A stretch of 8,574 bases of DNA, taken from DATACZ01 sp036258795. Lineage in GTDB: Bacteria > Actinomycetota > CADDZG01 > JAHWKV01. Under the pieces are notes generated by a model, which saw nothing but the letters and a program-made list of their open reading frames with translations, searched no databases and had not been told where the DNA came from. The translations under genes were made by a program, and so were the position numbers. The stretch is from positions 1-8,574 of the forward strand of contig DATACZ010000142.1 in the NCBI GenBank assembly GCA_036258795.1. Reading direction: 5' to 3'. Shown here in pieces: positions 1 through 5,192 of this stretch (positions are counted from its first letter, which is position 1; every line of letters starts with the position of its first letter).

Positions 1-205
1 GGGGGCGGAGGGAGTCTTTGTGGGCTCCGGTATCTTCAAGAGCCAGGATCCGGCAAAGAGGGCCCGTGCGATCGTCGAGGCGACCACCTACTTCAACGAC
101 CCGGATGTTCTCGCCAAGGTATCGCGGGGACTGGGGGAACCTATGAGGGGCCTGGACCTTCGGGATGTACCGGAGGATCAGCGCTTGGCGCCCAGAGGAT
201 GGTAG
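1..205 (+). CDS. pdxS: Pyridoxal 5'-phosphate synthase lyase subunit PdxS, C-terminal fragment
   Basis: The reading frame is open from base 2 to the TAG at 203-205, giving the last 67 residues; the rest lies upstream of the window. The fragment starts with GAEGVFVGSGIF, the phosphate-binding end of the PdxS (SNZ) TIM barrel. It continues with KRARAIVEATTYFNDP and a tail ending RLAPRGW, as in actinobacterial PdxS. The family condenses ribose 5-phosphate, glyceraldehyde 3-phosphate and ammonia into PLP in the cytoplasm, with PdxT supplying the ammonia. The stop codon overlaps the pdxT start by 7 bases, which suggests coupled translation and equal dosage of the two partners. The catalytic lysines are upstream and cannot be checked. 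Identification is firm from the conserved motif and the neighbour. Confidence 0.95.
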   Translation, partial: GAEGVFVGSGIFKSQDPAKRARAIVEATTYFNDPDVLAKVSRGLGEPMRGLDLRDVPEDQRLAPRGW

Positions 206-774
206 ACGCCAGGATCGGTGTTCTGGCCCTGCAGGGAGACTTTGCGGAGCACCTGAGCATTCTCGCCTCCTGCGGCTACCGGTCCAGGGAGGTCAGGTCG
301 GTTGAGGACCTCGAAGGTTCCGATGCACTCATCATTCCTGGCGGTGAGTCCACCACTCAGCTTAAGCTCATCGACCGATACGACCTGCGGGATCCGATCC
401 GCAAGAGGGTAGCGAGCGGAATGCCGGTCTTCGGAACATGTGCCGGGGCGATTGTCCTCGCGGAACAGACCTCGGACGGGGAGCCCCCACTGGGAGTTGT
501 GCCTCTTCAGATCACTCGCAACGCCTACGGAAGGCAGGTGGACTCGTTCGAGGCAGATATCCACGTTCCTAGGTTGGGCGGCACCGTCAGAGGGGTATTC
601 ATTCGGGCGCCGATAATCGAGGATGCGGGATCCGCTGAAGTTCTCGCCAGTTGGGCGGAGAGGCCGGTCCTGGTGCAGCTGGAGAGTGTGCTGGCCTCCA
701 CCTTTCATCCGGAACTGGTCCAGGAGCCGAGGATTCACCGGTACTTCATAGAGAAATTCTGCAGGAGCGCATGA
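199..774 (+). CDS. pdxT: Pyridoxal 5'-phosphate synthase glutaminase subunit PdxT
   Basis: This 191-residue protein has the normal family length. It is a class I-type glutamine amidotransferase that hydrolyses glutamine and passes ammonia to PdxS. Visible motifs are the N-terminal IGVLALQGDFAEH, the oxyanion-hole GGES (48-51), the nucleophile Cys81 in FGTCAGAI, RNAYGRQ (107-113), and the His170/Glu172 pair in TFHPEL. The catalytic triad is therefore complete. The ATG at 199 lies within the end of pdxS. No well-spaced Shine-Dalgarno precedes it (only AGAGG directly abutting the start), so translational coupling to pdxS is likely. It ends in ATGA, running into yebC. Alternatives such as HisH are excluded by the LALQGD and RNAYGRQ signatures and by the pdxS neighbour. 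Confidence 0.97.
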   Translation: MVDARIGVLALQGDFAEHLSILASCGYRSREVRSVEDLEGSDALIIPGGESTTQLKLIDRYDLRDPIRKRVASGMPVFGTCAGAIVLAEQTSDGEPPLGVVPLQITRNAYGRQVDSFEADIHVPRLGGTVRGVFIRAPIIEDAGSAEVLASWAERPVLVQLESVLASTFHPELVQEPRIHRYFIEKFCRSA

Positions 775-1523
775 TGTCCGGACACTCCAAGTGGGCCACC
801 ACCAAGCACAAGAAGGCAGTCATCGATGCCCGGCGAGGCAAGTTGTTCGCAAAGCTCATCCGGGCAATTGAAGTGGCGGCGCGGGACGGAGGGGGCAATC
901 CCGATGCCAACCCGACTCTGTCTGATGCGGTCGCCAAGGCCAGGGCCGCAGAGATGCCCAACGACACCATCGACCGGGCGATCAAGAGGGGAACCGGGGA
1001 GCTCGACGGGGTGAAGTACGAGAGCCTGGTTTATGAAGGTTATGGGCCTGGCGGGGTGGCAGTGCTGCTGGAGGTGATGACCGACAACCGTAATCGGGCC
1101 GCCGCCGACGTCAGGAGGATCTTTACCCGCAACGGTGGGTCGATGGGAGATCCAGGGTCGGTCTCGTGGATGTTCACAAAGAAGGGCGTCGTGCTAATAC
1201 CGGCCGATCACGTCACGGAGGACGAGCTGTTCATGGTCGCCCTCGAGGCAGGGGCCGACGACATCACGAAAGACGGCGACTACTGGCAGGTGGTGTGCCC
1301 CCCGGACGGTCTCAACAAGCTGAAGGAGGCGTTGATCGGCGCCGGAATCACCCCCGACACCGCGCGGATCTCGATGGAGCCGGACACAACCCTTTCTCTA
1401 GACCGGCCCACTGCCGAAAAGGTCTTGAAGCTCATGGAGGACCTGGACGACTCCGACGATGTGCAGGAGGTCTACTCCAACTTCGACATCCCGGAAGATC
1501 TAATGGCGGAGATCACCGGATAG
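774..1523 (+). CDS. yebC: YebC/TACO1 family translation or regulatory factor
   Basis: This 249-residue protein starts MSGHSKWATTKHKK, the canonical YebC opening. Other family landmarks are KLFAKLIRAI (24-33), MPNDTIDRAIKRG (61-73), YEGYGPGGVAVL (87-98), DNRNRAAADVR (104-114) and the C-terminal VYSNFDIP (233-240). YebC proteins were long annotated as transcriptional regulators, and some act near quorum-sensing or ruvC genes. More recent work on YebC and mitochondrial TACO1 points to relief of ribosome stalling at proline-rich sequences. Two adjacent ATGs exist (771 and 774). I chose 774 because AGGAG at 763-767 then has a 6-base spacing and the protein begins at the family start; 771 would add one Met. 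It overlaps pdxT by one base. An upstream in-frame extension from 651 is only open frame inside pdxT. The residues NRAA replace the more usual NRT, a minor variation. Confidence 0.95.
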   Translation: MSGHSKWATTKHKKAVIDARRGKLFAKLIRAIEVAARDGGGNPDANPTLSDAVAKARAAEMPNDTIDRAIKRGTGELDGVKYESLVYEGYGPGGVAVLLEVMTDNRNRAAADVRRIFTRNGGSMGDPGSVSWMFTKKGVVLIPADHVTEDELFMVALEAGADDITKDGDYWQVVCPPDGLNKLKEALIGAGITPDTARISMEPDTTLSLDRPTAEKVLKLMEDLDDSDDVQEVYSNFDIPEDLMAEITG

Positions 1524-1546
1524 AAATCCCCTAAGCCGTCTCCCCC

Positions 1547-1565
1547 GATAGGTATCATCCCTATC
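1547..1565. repeat. GATAGG/CCTATC inverted repeat before ruvC
   Basis: GATAGG (1547-1552) and CCTATC (1560-1565) are perfect 6-base inverted arms around a 7-base centre, TATCATC. The right arm runs into the LexA-like box. There is no T-tract after it, so it is a poor intrinsic terminator for yebC. It could be a protein-binding site or a weak RNA hairpin. TATCAT in the centre resembles a -10 element, but I find no matching -35. Function is unknown. Confidence 0.3.
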
Positions 1566-1579
1566 AAACACTTGTTCGA
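1564..1579. promoter_or_regulatory. Putative LexA (SOS) box upstream of ruvCAB
   Basis: The sequence TCAAACACTTGTTCGA matches the mycobacterial/actinobacterial LexA operator pattern TCGAAC-N4-GTTCGA at 11 of 12 defined positions (A for G in the left arm). With one more base on each side the dyad pairs at 7 of 9 positions. It lies about 50 bases before the ruvC start, in the only gap ahead of a gene set that is SOS-induced in many bacteria. A second related block, CAAAGCGTTGTTCG, occurs 30 bases further on (1595-1608) but keeps only its right half. The sequence match and location are seen directly; LexA binding is inferred. Confidence 0.6.
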
Positions 1580-1615
1580 TCGGCGAAGCACCGCCAAAGC
1601 GTTGTTCGTGTCAAA

Positions 1616-1623
1616 AAGGGGAG
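1616..1623 (+). promoter_or_regulatory. Shine-Dalgarno of ruvC
   Basis: AAGGGGAG ends 6 bases before the ATG at 1630. It supports that start over any other and marks ruvC as independently initiated, unlike the following ruv genes, which overlap their predecessors. Confidence 0.6.
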
Positions 1624-1629
1624 ACGTCC

Positions 1630-2145
1630 ATGAAGGTGAACCGGGAACCGCTCCGGGTATTGGGGATAGACCCCGGGCTTACCCGTATGGGCGTGGGAGT
1701 CGTCGAGGAGTGCGACGGCCAGCTCTGGGCCCTCGACAGCGGCACTCTCAAGAGCTCACCTAGGGAGGAGACGGCAGAGCGGCTCAAGGTTCTATTCGAA
1801 GCGCTGAGGGAGCTGCTCGATCATTGGCAGCCGCAGGCTGTGGCTACGGAACGGCTGTTCTTCAAGCTCAACGCCCAGACGGCCGTGCCCGCCATGCAGG
1901 CAAGCGGTGTGGCCATGCTCGCGGCGGCCCTTGCGGGCGTACAGGTCCACGAATACACCCCGGCTGAGGTCAAACAGGCCGTGGTGGGCTATGGGGATGC
2001 GACCAAGAATCAGATCCGCTTCATGGTCGAAAGAATTCTTGGCCCCGAGGCGGTGCCGGACTCTCCCGATGCCGCGGACGGGTTGGCGGTGGCGATTACC
2101 CATTTGAGCGCCAGGCGCTTGGCCCATCTGGAGGTCGTTCGATGA
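1630..2145 (+). CDS. ruvC: Holliday junction resolvase RuvC
   Basis: This 171-residue endonuclease has the usual RuvC length. It makes paired symmetric nicks in Holliday junctions held by RuvAB during recombinational repair. The four RNase H-fold acidic residues are all present: Asp14 in LGIDPGLT, Glu74 in ATERLFF, and Asp147 and Asp150 in SPDAADGLAVA. They match E. coli Asp7, Glu66, Asp138 and Asp141. The conserved VKQAVVGYGDATKNQ block (114-128) is also present. The protein should therefore be active. Its 3' end overlaps ruvA through ATGA, and the ruvA Shine-Dalgarno lies inside its last codons. It is first in the ruvCAB-DUF2905 cluster and follows a LexA-like site, which suggests damage-induced expression. 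Confidence 0.98.
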   Translation: MKVNREPLRVLGIDPGLTRMGVGVVEECDGQLWALDSGTLKSSPREETAERLKVLFEALRELLDHWQPQAVATERLFFKLNAQTAVPAMQASGVAMLAAALAGVQVHEYTPAEVKQAVVGYGDATKNQIRFMVERILGPEAVPDSPDAADGLAVAITHLSARRLAHLEVVR

Positions 2146-2714
2146 TCTCATCGCTCAGTGGCGCGGTTGCCGAGATTACGTCCGGCGCGGTGGAGATTGA
2201 TGTGTCGGGCGTCGGCTACCTCGTGCAGGCACCGGCGACCACGCTCTTCAAGCTGAGGCCCGGGCAGAAGGTGAGGCTTCTGACCCACATGGTGGTTAGG
2301 GAAGACTCCATGACCCTTTACGGATTCGCCGCCGCGGAGGAGCGAGAGCTTTTCCGCTGCCTGATCGGCGTAACCGGCGTGGGACCGAAGCTGGCTCTTG
2401 CGGTAATCGGACACCTGAAGCCGGAGGCACTGCGCAGGGCGGTGGCCTCGGGTGACGTAGCGCTGCTGGCCACCGTTCCTGGCGTGGGTAATCGGAGCGC
2501 GCAGAGGATGGTGCTGGAGCTAAAGGAACATTTGGGAGATCTCGAGCTTGGTTCGAGTCCCGGATCGCCGATCTTGGCCGAAGTGCGCGAGGCCCTCCTC
2601 GGCCTTGGATACGGCCCCGCTGAGGTCGCGCCGGTGCTCGACGCGGTGGCAAGGGACGACGCTGGAGTCGAGGACATGGTGAAGTCCGCCCTTCGAGCGC
2701 TGAGCAGGGTATGA
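2142..2714 (+). CDS. ruvA: Holliday junction branch migration protein RuvA
   Basis: This 190-residue protein has the normal length and three RuvA domains. The N-terminal OB-fold (1-62) contains VGYLV and the acidic-pin region VREDSMTLYGF, with Glu54 and Asp55 expected to keep the junction centre open. The middle domain carries two helix-hairpin-helix DNA-binding motifs, GVTGVGPKLA (76-85) and TVPGVGNRSAQRM (111-123). The C-terminal domain III (about 143-188) ends in VEDMVKSALRAL and is the part that regulates RuvB. The linker around 134-143 is short. The tetramer binds the four-way junction and loads the RuvB motor. TGGAGGT at 2129-2135 precedes the ATG with good spacing. Both ends of the gene overlap neighbours by ATGA. 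Confidence 0.97.
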   Translation: MISSLSGAVAEITSGAVEIDVSGVGYLVQAPATTLFKLRPGQKVRLLTHMVVREDSMTLYGFAAAEERELFRCLIGVTGVGPKLALAVIGHLKPEALRRAVASGDVALLATVPGVGNRSAQRMVLELKEHLGDLELGSSPGSPILAEVREALLGLGYGPAEVAPVLDAVARDDAGVEDMVKSALRALSRV

Positions 2715-3802
2715 GGTCGACGGGCTCTGCTTGGGAGGTAAGCGGTGAGGAGGTAGAGGCGCGCCCTCCGCATCCCCCAGGGAACCTCCCCGGAGCCTCC
2801 TCCGGAATCCTTGCAGGCACCAGGGACGATGAGGATAGGGCGCTGGAGCGGTCCCTTCGCCCGGCCAGGCTAACCGAGTTCGTCGGGCAGAACTCCACCA
2901 AGGAGCACCTGTCGATAATTCTCGAGGCCGCGGGGGGACGAGGCGAATCCGCCGATCACCTGCTCTTTGCCGGCGCCCCTGGTCTCGGGAAGACAACCTT
3001 GGCTCACATTGTTGCCGGTGAGCTCGGAGTGGGAATCAAGGCGACATCGGGGCCGGCATTAGAGAGGGCCGGGGACCTTGCCGCTATCCTCACCAACCTG
3101 GAGCCACGCCAGGTGTTCTTCATCGATGAGATCCACCGCCTCGCCAGGCCGGTCGAGGAGATCCTGTACCCGGCTATGGAGGACTTCGGCCTTGATCTTG
3201 TGATTGGAAAAGGGCCTGCAGCCAGGTCCATTCGGCTGGACCTTCCGCCCTTCACCCTGGTCGGCGCCACCACCCGGACGGGTCTGTTGACTTCACCGCT
3301 AAGGGACCGCTTTGGGTTTGTGGGCCGGCTCGACTACTACGAAACCGGGGATCTGGTCACCATCGTCGAGCGCTCTGCGGCCATCTTTGGAGTTGCGATC
3401 GAGCAGGAGGCCTCCTTTGAGATCGCTAGCCGCTCGCGGGGAACCCCCCGGATCGCCAACCGGCTACTCCGCAGGGTTCGGGATTACGCGGAAGTGCGCT
3501 CGGACGGCCGGATCGGTTGTGAGGAGGCTCGGGCCGCTCTGGACCTCTTCCAGATAGACGACCAGGGCCTGGACAAGGTCGATAAGGCCATACTCATGGC
3601 CCTCACAAGGCGCTTCAGGGGCCGGGCGGTCGGTCTTGGCACCCTCGCGGTTTCGGTCGGCGAGGAGCCGGATACCCTTGAGGAGGTGTACGAACCGTTC
3701 CTGTTGCGCAAGGGCTTCATTCTGCGAACCCCAAGGGGCCGCGTGGCAACTCCTGCCGCCTTCGACCATCTCGGGCTGACCGATATGGACCGGCTTGCCT
3801 GA
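2711..3802 (+). CDS. ruvB: Holliday junction branch migration ATPase RuvB
   Basis: This 363-residue AAA+ motor drives branch migration with RuvA. Motifs: RPARLTEFVGQ (50-60), Walker A GAPGLGKT (88-95), Walker B VFFIDEIHRL (135-144), AMEDF and GKGPAARSI (155-174), sensor 1 GATTRTG (185-191), Arg200 in SPLRDRFG matching the E. coli Arg174 finger, and GTPRIANRLLRRVRD (244-258). The C-terminal winged-helix DNA-binding domain ends with KGFILRTPRGRVAT (334-347). Walker A sits 26 residues later than in E. coli because of a Pro/Gly-rich N-terminal extension of about 40 residues. No other in-frame ATG or GTG start lies before the ATPase core, so 2711 is favoured despite a weak ribosome site; coupling through the ATGA overlap with ruvA explains initiation. 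Confidence 0.97.
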   Translation: MRSTGSAWEVSGEEVEARPPHPPGNLPGASSGILAGTRDDEDRALERSLRPARLTEFVGQNSTKEHLSIILEAAGGRGESADHLLFAGAPGLGKTTLAHIVAGELGVGIKATSGPALERAGDLAAILTNLEPRQVFFIDEIHRLARPVEEILYPAMEDFGLDLVIGKGPAARSIRLDLPPFTLVGATTRTGLLTSPLRDRFGFVGRLDYYETGDLVTIVERSAAIFGVAIEQEASFEIASRSRGTPRIANRLLRRVRDYAEVRSDGRIGCEEARAALDLFQIDDQGLDKVDKAILMALTRRFRGRAVGLGTLAVSVGEEPDTLEEVYEPFLLRKGFILRTPRGRVATPAAFDHLGLTDMDRLA

Positions 3803-4017
3803 TGGACTCCATGGGTAGGGTGCTGGTCGGCCTGGGCCTGTTGGCCCTGATCGTCGGAGGGCTGCTCATGCTTTTGAGCAGATCAGGAATCTCCTCCCTG
3901 CCGGGGGATATGAGCTTCGGGCGCGGGAACTGGCGGGTGTACTTCCCGCTCGGAACGAGCATTCTCATATCCATCGTTTTAACCGTGCTGCTCAACCTCT
4001 TTCTGCGACGGCGTTAG
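3802..4017 (+). CDS. Small DUF2905-like membrane protein
   Basis: This 71-residue protein has two predicted transmembrane helices, about 6-25 (VLVGLGLLALIVGGLLMLLS) and 47-66 (FPLGTSILISIVLTVLLNLF). They are joined by a short loop with SSLPGDMSFGRGNWRVYFPLG and followed by RRR. The LPGD...RGN...YFPL pattern is the hallmark of the DUF2905 family, which has no established function. The start overlaps the ruvB stop (TGATG) by one base, and no Shine-Dalgarno is visible, so it is probably translated by coupling. A second ATG at 3811 would shorten it by three residues. Its place at the end of the ruv cluster suggests co-transcription but does not prove a repair role. The Arg-rich end suggests the C-terminus is cytoplasmic. 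Confidence 0.85.
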   Translation: MDSMGRVLVGLGLLALIVGGLLMLLSRSGISSLPGDMSFGRGNWRVYFPLGTSILISIVLTVLLNLFLRRR

Positions 4018-4052
4018 GCCGGCACGCACAACTGCCCAATAGACCTAGTAGA

Positions 4053-4076
4053 CGGGCTTACGCCCGAGGCGTTTTT
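4053..4076 (+). terminator. Probable intrinsic terminator after the ruv cluster
   Basis: ACGCC (4060-4064) and GGCGT (4068-4072) form a 5-base stem with a CGA loop, followed directly by TTTT (4073-4076). An overlapping alternative hairpin, CGGGC (4053-4057) with GCCCG (4062-4066), shares the same bases, so only one can form at a time. The position, 43 bases after the DUF2905-like gene and before a gene with its own strong ribosome site, fits transcription ending here. The stem is short, so efficiency is uncertain. Confidence 0.5.
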
Positions 4077-4106
4077 CTACCTGTCCAATCGGGAAATAAG
4101 AGCTTT

Positions 4107-4117
4107 GGGAGGTGATC
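4107..4117 (+). promoter_or_regulatory. Extended Shine-Dalgarno for the PfpI-family gene
   Basis: GGGAGGTGATC contains a ten-base run, GGAGGTGATC, complementary to the usual bacterial 16S rRNA 3' tail. It ends 4 bases before the TTG start at 4122 (GGAGG ends 9 bases before it). This decides the TTG start and is much stronger than any other ribosome site in the window. Confidence 0.7.
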
Positions 4118-4121
4118 AATC

Positions 4122-4637
4122 TTGGGCAAGGTCGCTTTCATCATGGACGAGCTGTTTGAGGATTCAGAGTTCAAGTTCCCGTACGAGAAGGTTCGGGAAG
4201 CAGGTCATGAAGCGGTAATTGTCGGTCTGGAGGCAGGGAAGACCATCAAGGGCAAGAAAGGCTCGACGGTTACCGTCGAGAAGTCGGTCGACGATGTCTC
4301 GCCCTCCGACTTCGATGCCCTGGTAATACCGGGTGGCTACTCGCCGGACAAGATCAGACGCAACCAAAAGATGGTGGAGCTGACCAAGGCGATCCATGAC
4401 TCGGGCAAGCCGCTGGCCGCGATTTGCCACGCGGGATGGATGCTGGCTGAGGCCGACCTATTGACCGATCGGATCGTCACATCCTGGCCGGCTATCAAAA
4501 CCGACCTGGTGAACGCCGGGGCTGAGTGGGTGGATCAGGAGGTGGTGGAGGACGGCAACCTGATCACGTCGAGGAATCCGGACGATCTGGAGGCCTTCAC
4601 CAAGACCTTTCTGTCACAACTCGAACAGCAGAAGTAG
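4122..4637 (+). CDS. DJ-1/PfpI family protein (YhbO-like)
   Basis: This 171-residue single-domain protein starts at TTG: GKVAFIMDELFEDSEF follows the initiator and a very strong ribosome site precedes it. Family motifs are the early acidic residue Glu13 in LFEDSEF, ALVIPGGYSPDKIRRN (66-81) and the nucleophile elbow AAICHAGWML (99-108) with Cys102 and His103. ITSRNPDDLEAF (148-159) is typical of the PfpI/YhbO branch. Members have been described as intracellular proteases, and later as glyoxalase or deglycase enzymes acting on glycated molecules; the last activity is disputed. A cytoplasmic stress-protective role is the safest reading. It sits alone between a terminator and yajC, so it probably has its own promoter, although I could not identify -35/-10 boxes. 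It is not normally part of the ruv-sec order, so it may be an insertion into the conserved cluster. Confidence 0.88.
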   Translation: MGKVAFIMDELFEDSEFKFPYEKVREAGHEAVIVGLEAGKTIKGKKGSTVTVEKSVDDVSPSDFDALVIPGGYSPDKIRRNQKMVELTKAIHDSGKPLAAICHAGWMLAEADLLTDRIVTSWPAIKTDLVNAGAEWVDQEVVEDGNLITSRNPDDLEAFTKTFLSQLEQQK

Positions 4638-4646
4638 CTAAAGCCG

Positions 4647-4662
4647 GGGGCCATGAGGCCCC
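4647..4662 (+). terminator. GC-rich hairpin after the PfpI-family gene
   Basis: GGGGCC (4647-4652) and GGCCCC (4657-4662) are perfect 6-base inverted arms around ATGA, ten bases after the stop codon. No T-tract follows. It could be a non-canonical terminator or an mRNA 3'-end stabiliser. The rest of the gap up to yajC (4663-4730) holds no promoter that I can defend. Confidence 0.35.
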
Positions 4663-4739
4663 AGACGGCCCGCTGCGCTGGTGAGGGTCATTCCAGAGAA
4701 AGCCGGTTAGGCTTGAGATAACTCATTCTTGGAGGACCC

Positions 4740-5117
4740 ATGGACGCCGGAAGCCTGCTGATGCTGGTCGCAGTGATGGTCATCTTCTACTTCGTGCTGG
4801 TCCGGCCTCAGAAAAGGCGCTTCAGGGAGCACCAGCAGCTCATCTCCACCCTGACTGCCGGCGATGAGGTTGTGACCATCGGAGGGGTCTACGGCTACGT
4901 TCAGGAGGTCGAGGACGACCTCGTTTGGCTCGAGGTGGCCGACGGGGTGGAGCTCCGCTTCTCCAAGCAGGCGATCAGCCGGCGAATCTCTCCGGAAGAC
5001 ACGTCCTTGGCCACGGCAGATGAAGCCCTGGGCAGTGCGGCAGTTGAACCAGCGGGGGAGTCACCGCTCACACCTGAAGGCGGCACCGAGTCCAAGGGAG
5101 AAGAAGCCGCCAACTAG
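4740..5117 (+). CDS. yajC: Sec translocon accessory protein YajC
   Basis: This 125-residue protein has one N-terminal transmembrane helix (about 4-21), followed by the family signature FYFVLVRPQKRR (16-27). Next comes the cytoplasmic YajC domain, with LTAGDEVVTIGGVYGYV (38-54) and VELRFSKQAISRRI (70-83). Residues 86-125 are an acidic, Ala/Gly/Glu/Pro-rich tail, likely disordered. YajC joins SecDF in the SecYEG holotranslocon. The ATG follows GGAGG (4731-4735) with a tight 4-base spacing. It stands directly before secDF, as in most bacteria. The TAG stop is followed immediately by an ATG in the same frame (see the small reading frame). Confidence 0.95.
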   Translation: MDAGSLLMLVAVMVIFYFVLVRPQKRRFREHQQLISTLTAGDEVVTIGGVYGYVQEVEDDLVWLEVADGVELRFSKQAISRRISPEDTSLATADEALGSAAVEPAGESPLTPEGGTESKGEEAAN

Positions 5118-5183
5118 ATGCGACCAAAGGGAATTGCCGGCCCCGAGCGGCTGCGGGGGCTGGGCCCCGGATGGATCGGTTAA
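5118..5183 (+). other. Possible 21-codon reading frame between yajC and secDF
   Basis: Directly after the yajC TAG an ATG opens a 21-residue frame ending at TAA (5181-5183), nine bases before the secDF GTG. It begins MRPKGIAGPER and ends GLGPGWIG: basic, Gly/Pro-rich, with no hydrophobic helix. It is in the same frame as both yajC and secDF. It has no ribosome site of its own, so translation would need reinitiation (TAG-ATG) or stop-codon readthrough. It could equally be chance, since a 75-base GC-rich gap easily stays open. I do not recognise the peptide, and it lacks the RAPP-type arrest motif known from peptides upstream of secDF elsewhere. Confidence 0.25.
5137..5163 (+). promoter_or_regulatory. 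GC-rich hairpin in the yajC-secDF gap
   Basis: CCGGCCCC (5137-5144) can pair with GGGGCTGG (5156-5163) over 8 base pairs including one G-U. A competing shorter stem, CCCCG/CGGGG, exists inside it (5141-5145 with 5154-5158). No T-tract follows, so it is unlikely to be a terminator. It ends 29 bases before the secDF start and could affect coupling between the two genes. The pairing is seen; the role is inferred. Confidence 0.35.
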
Positions 5184-5192
5184 GGTTCGACG

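Noticed and set aside
178..738. 186-codon antisense frame opposite pdxT
   Set aside because: It is a shadow frame in GC-rich DNA opposite a clear gene. It has no recognisable domain or ribosome site.
651..773. Extended N-terminus of YebC from an ATG at 651
   Set aside because: The added 41 residues lie wholly inside pdxT and show no family similarity. The conserved MSGHSKW start at 774 has a proper ribosome site.
1529..1630. A defined sigma-70-type promoter for ruvC
   Set aside because: TATCAT and TTGTTC fragments are present, but no pair has acceptable spacing and consensus, so no promoter was called.
2296..2996. Long antisense frames opposite ruvA/ruvB (including 201 and 158 codons)
   Set aside because: Their composition is Arg/Pro/Ser-rich, as expected from the complement of GC-rich coding DNA, and they lie opposite fully conserved ruv genes.
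5118..5183. Known-type export arrest peptide (RAPP-type)
   Set aside because: The small frame lacks an RAPP or RAPG motif and any signal or membrane helix, so it cannot be assigned to that class; it is kept only as an unassigned possibility.
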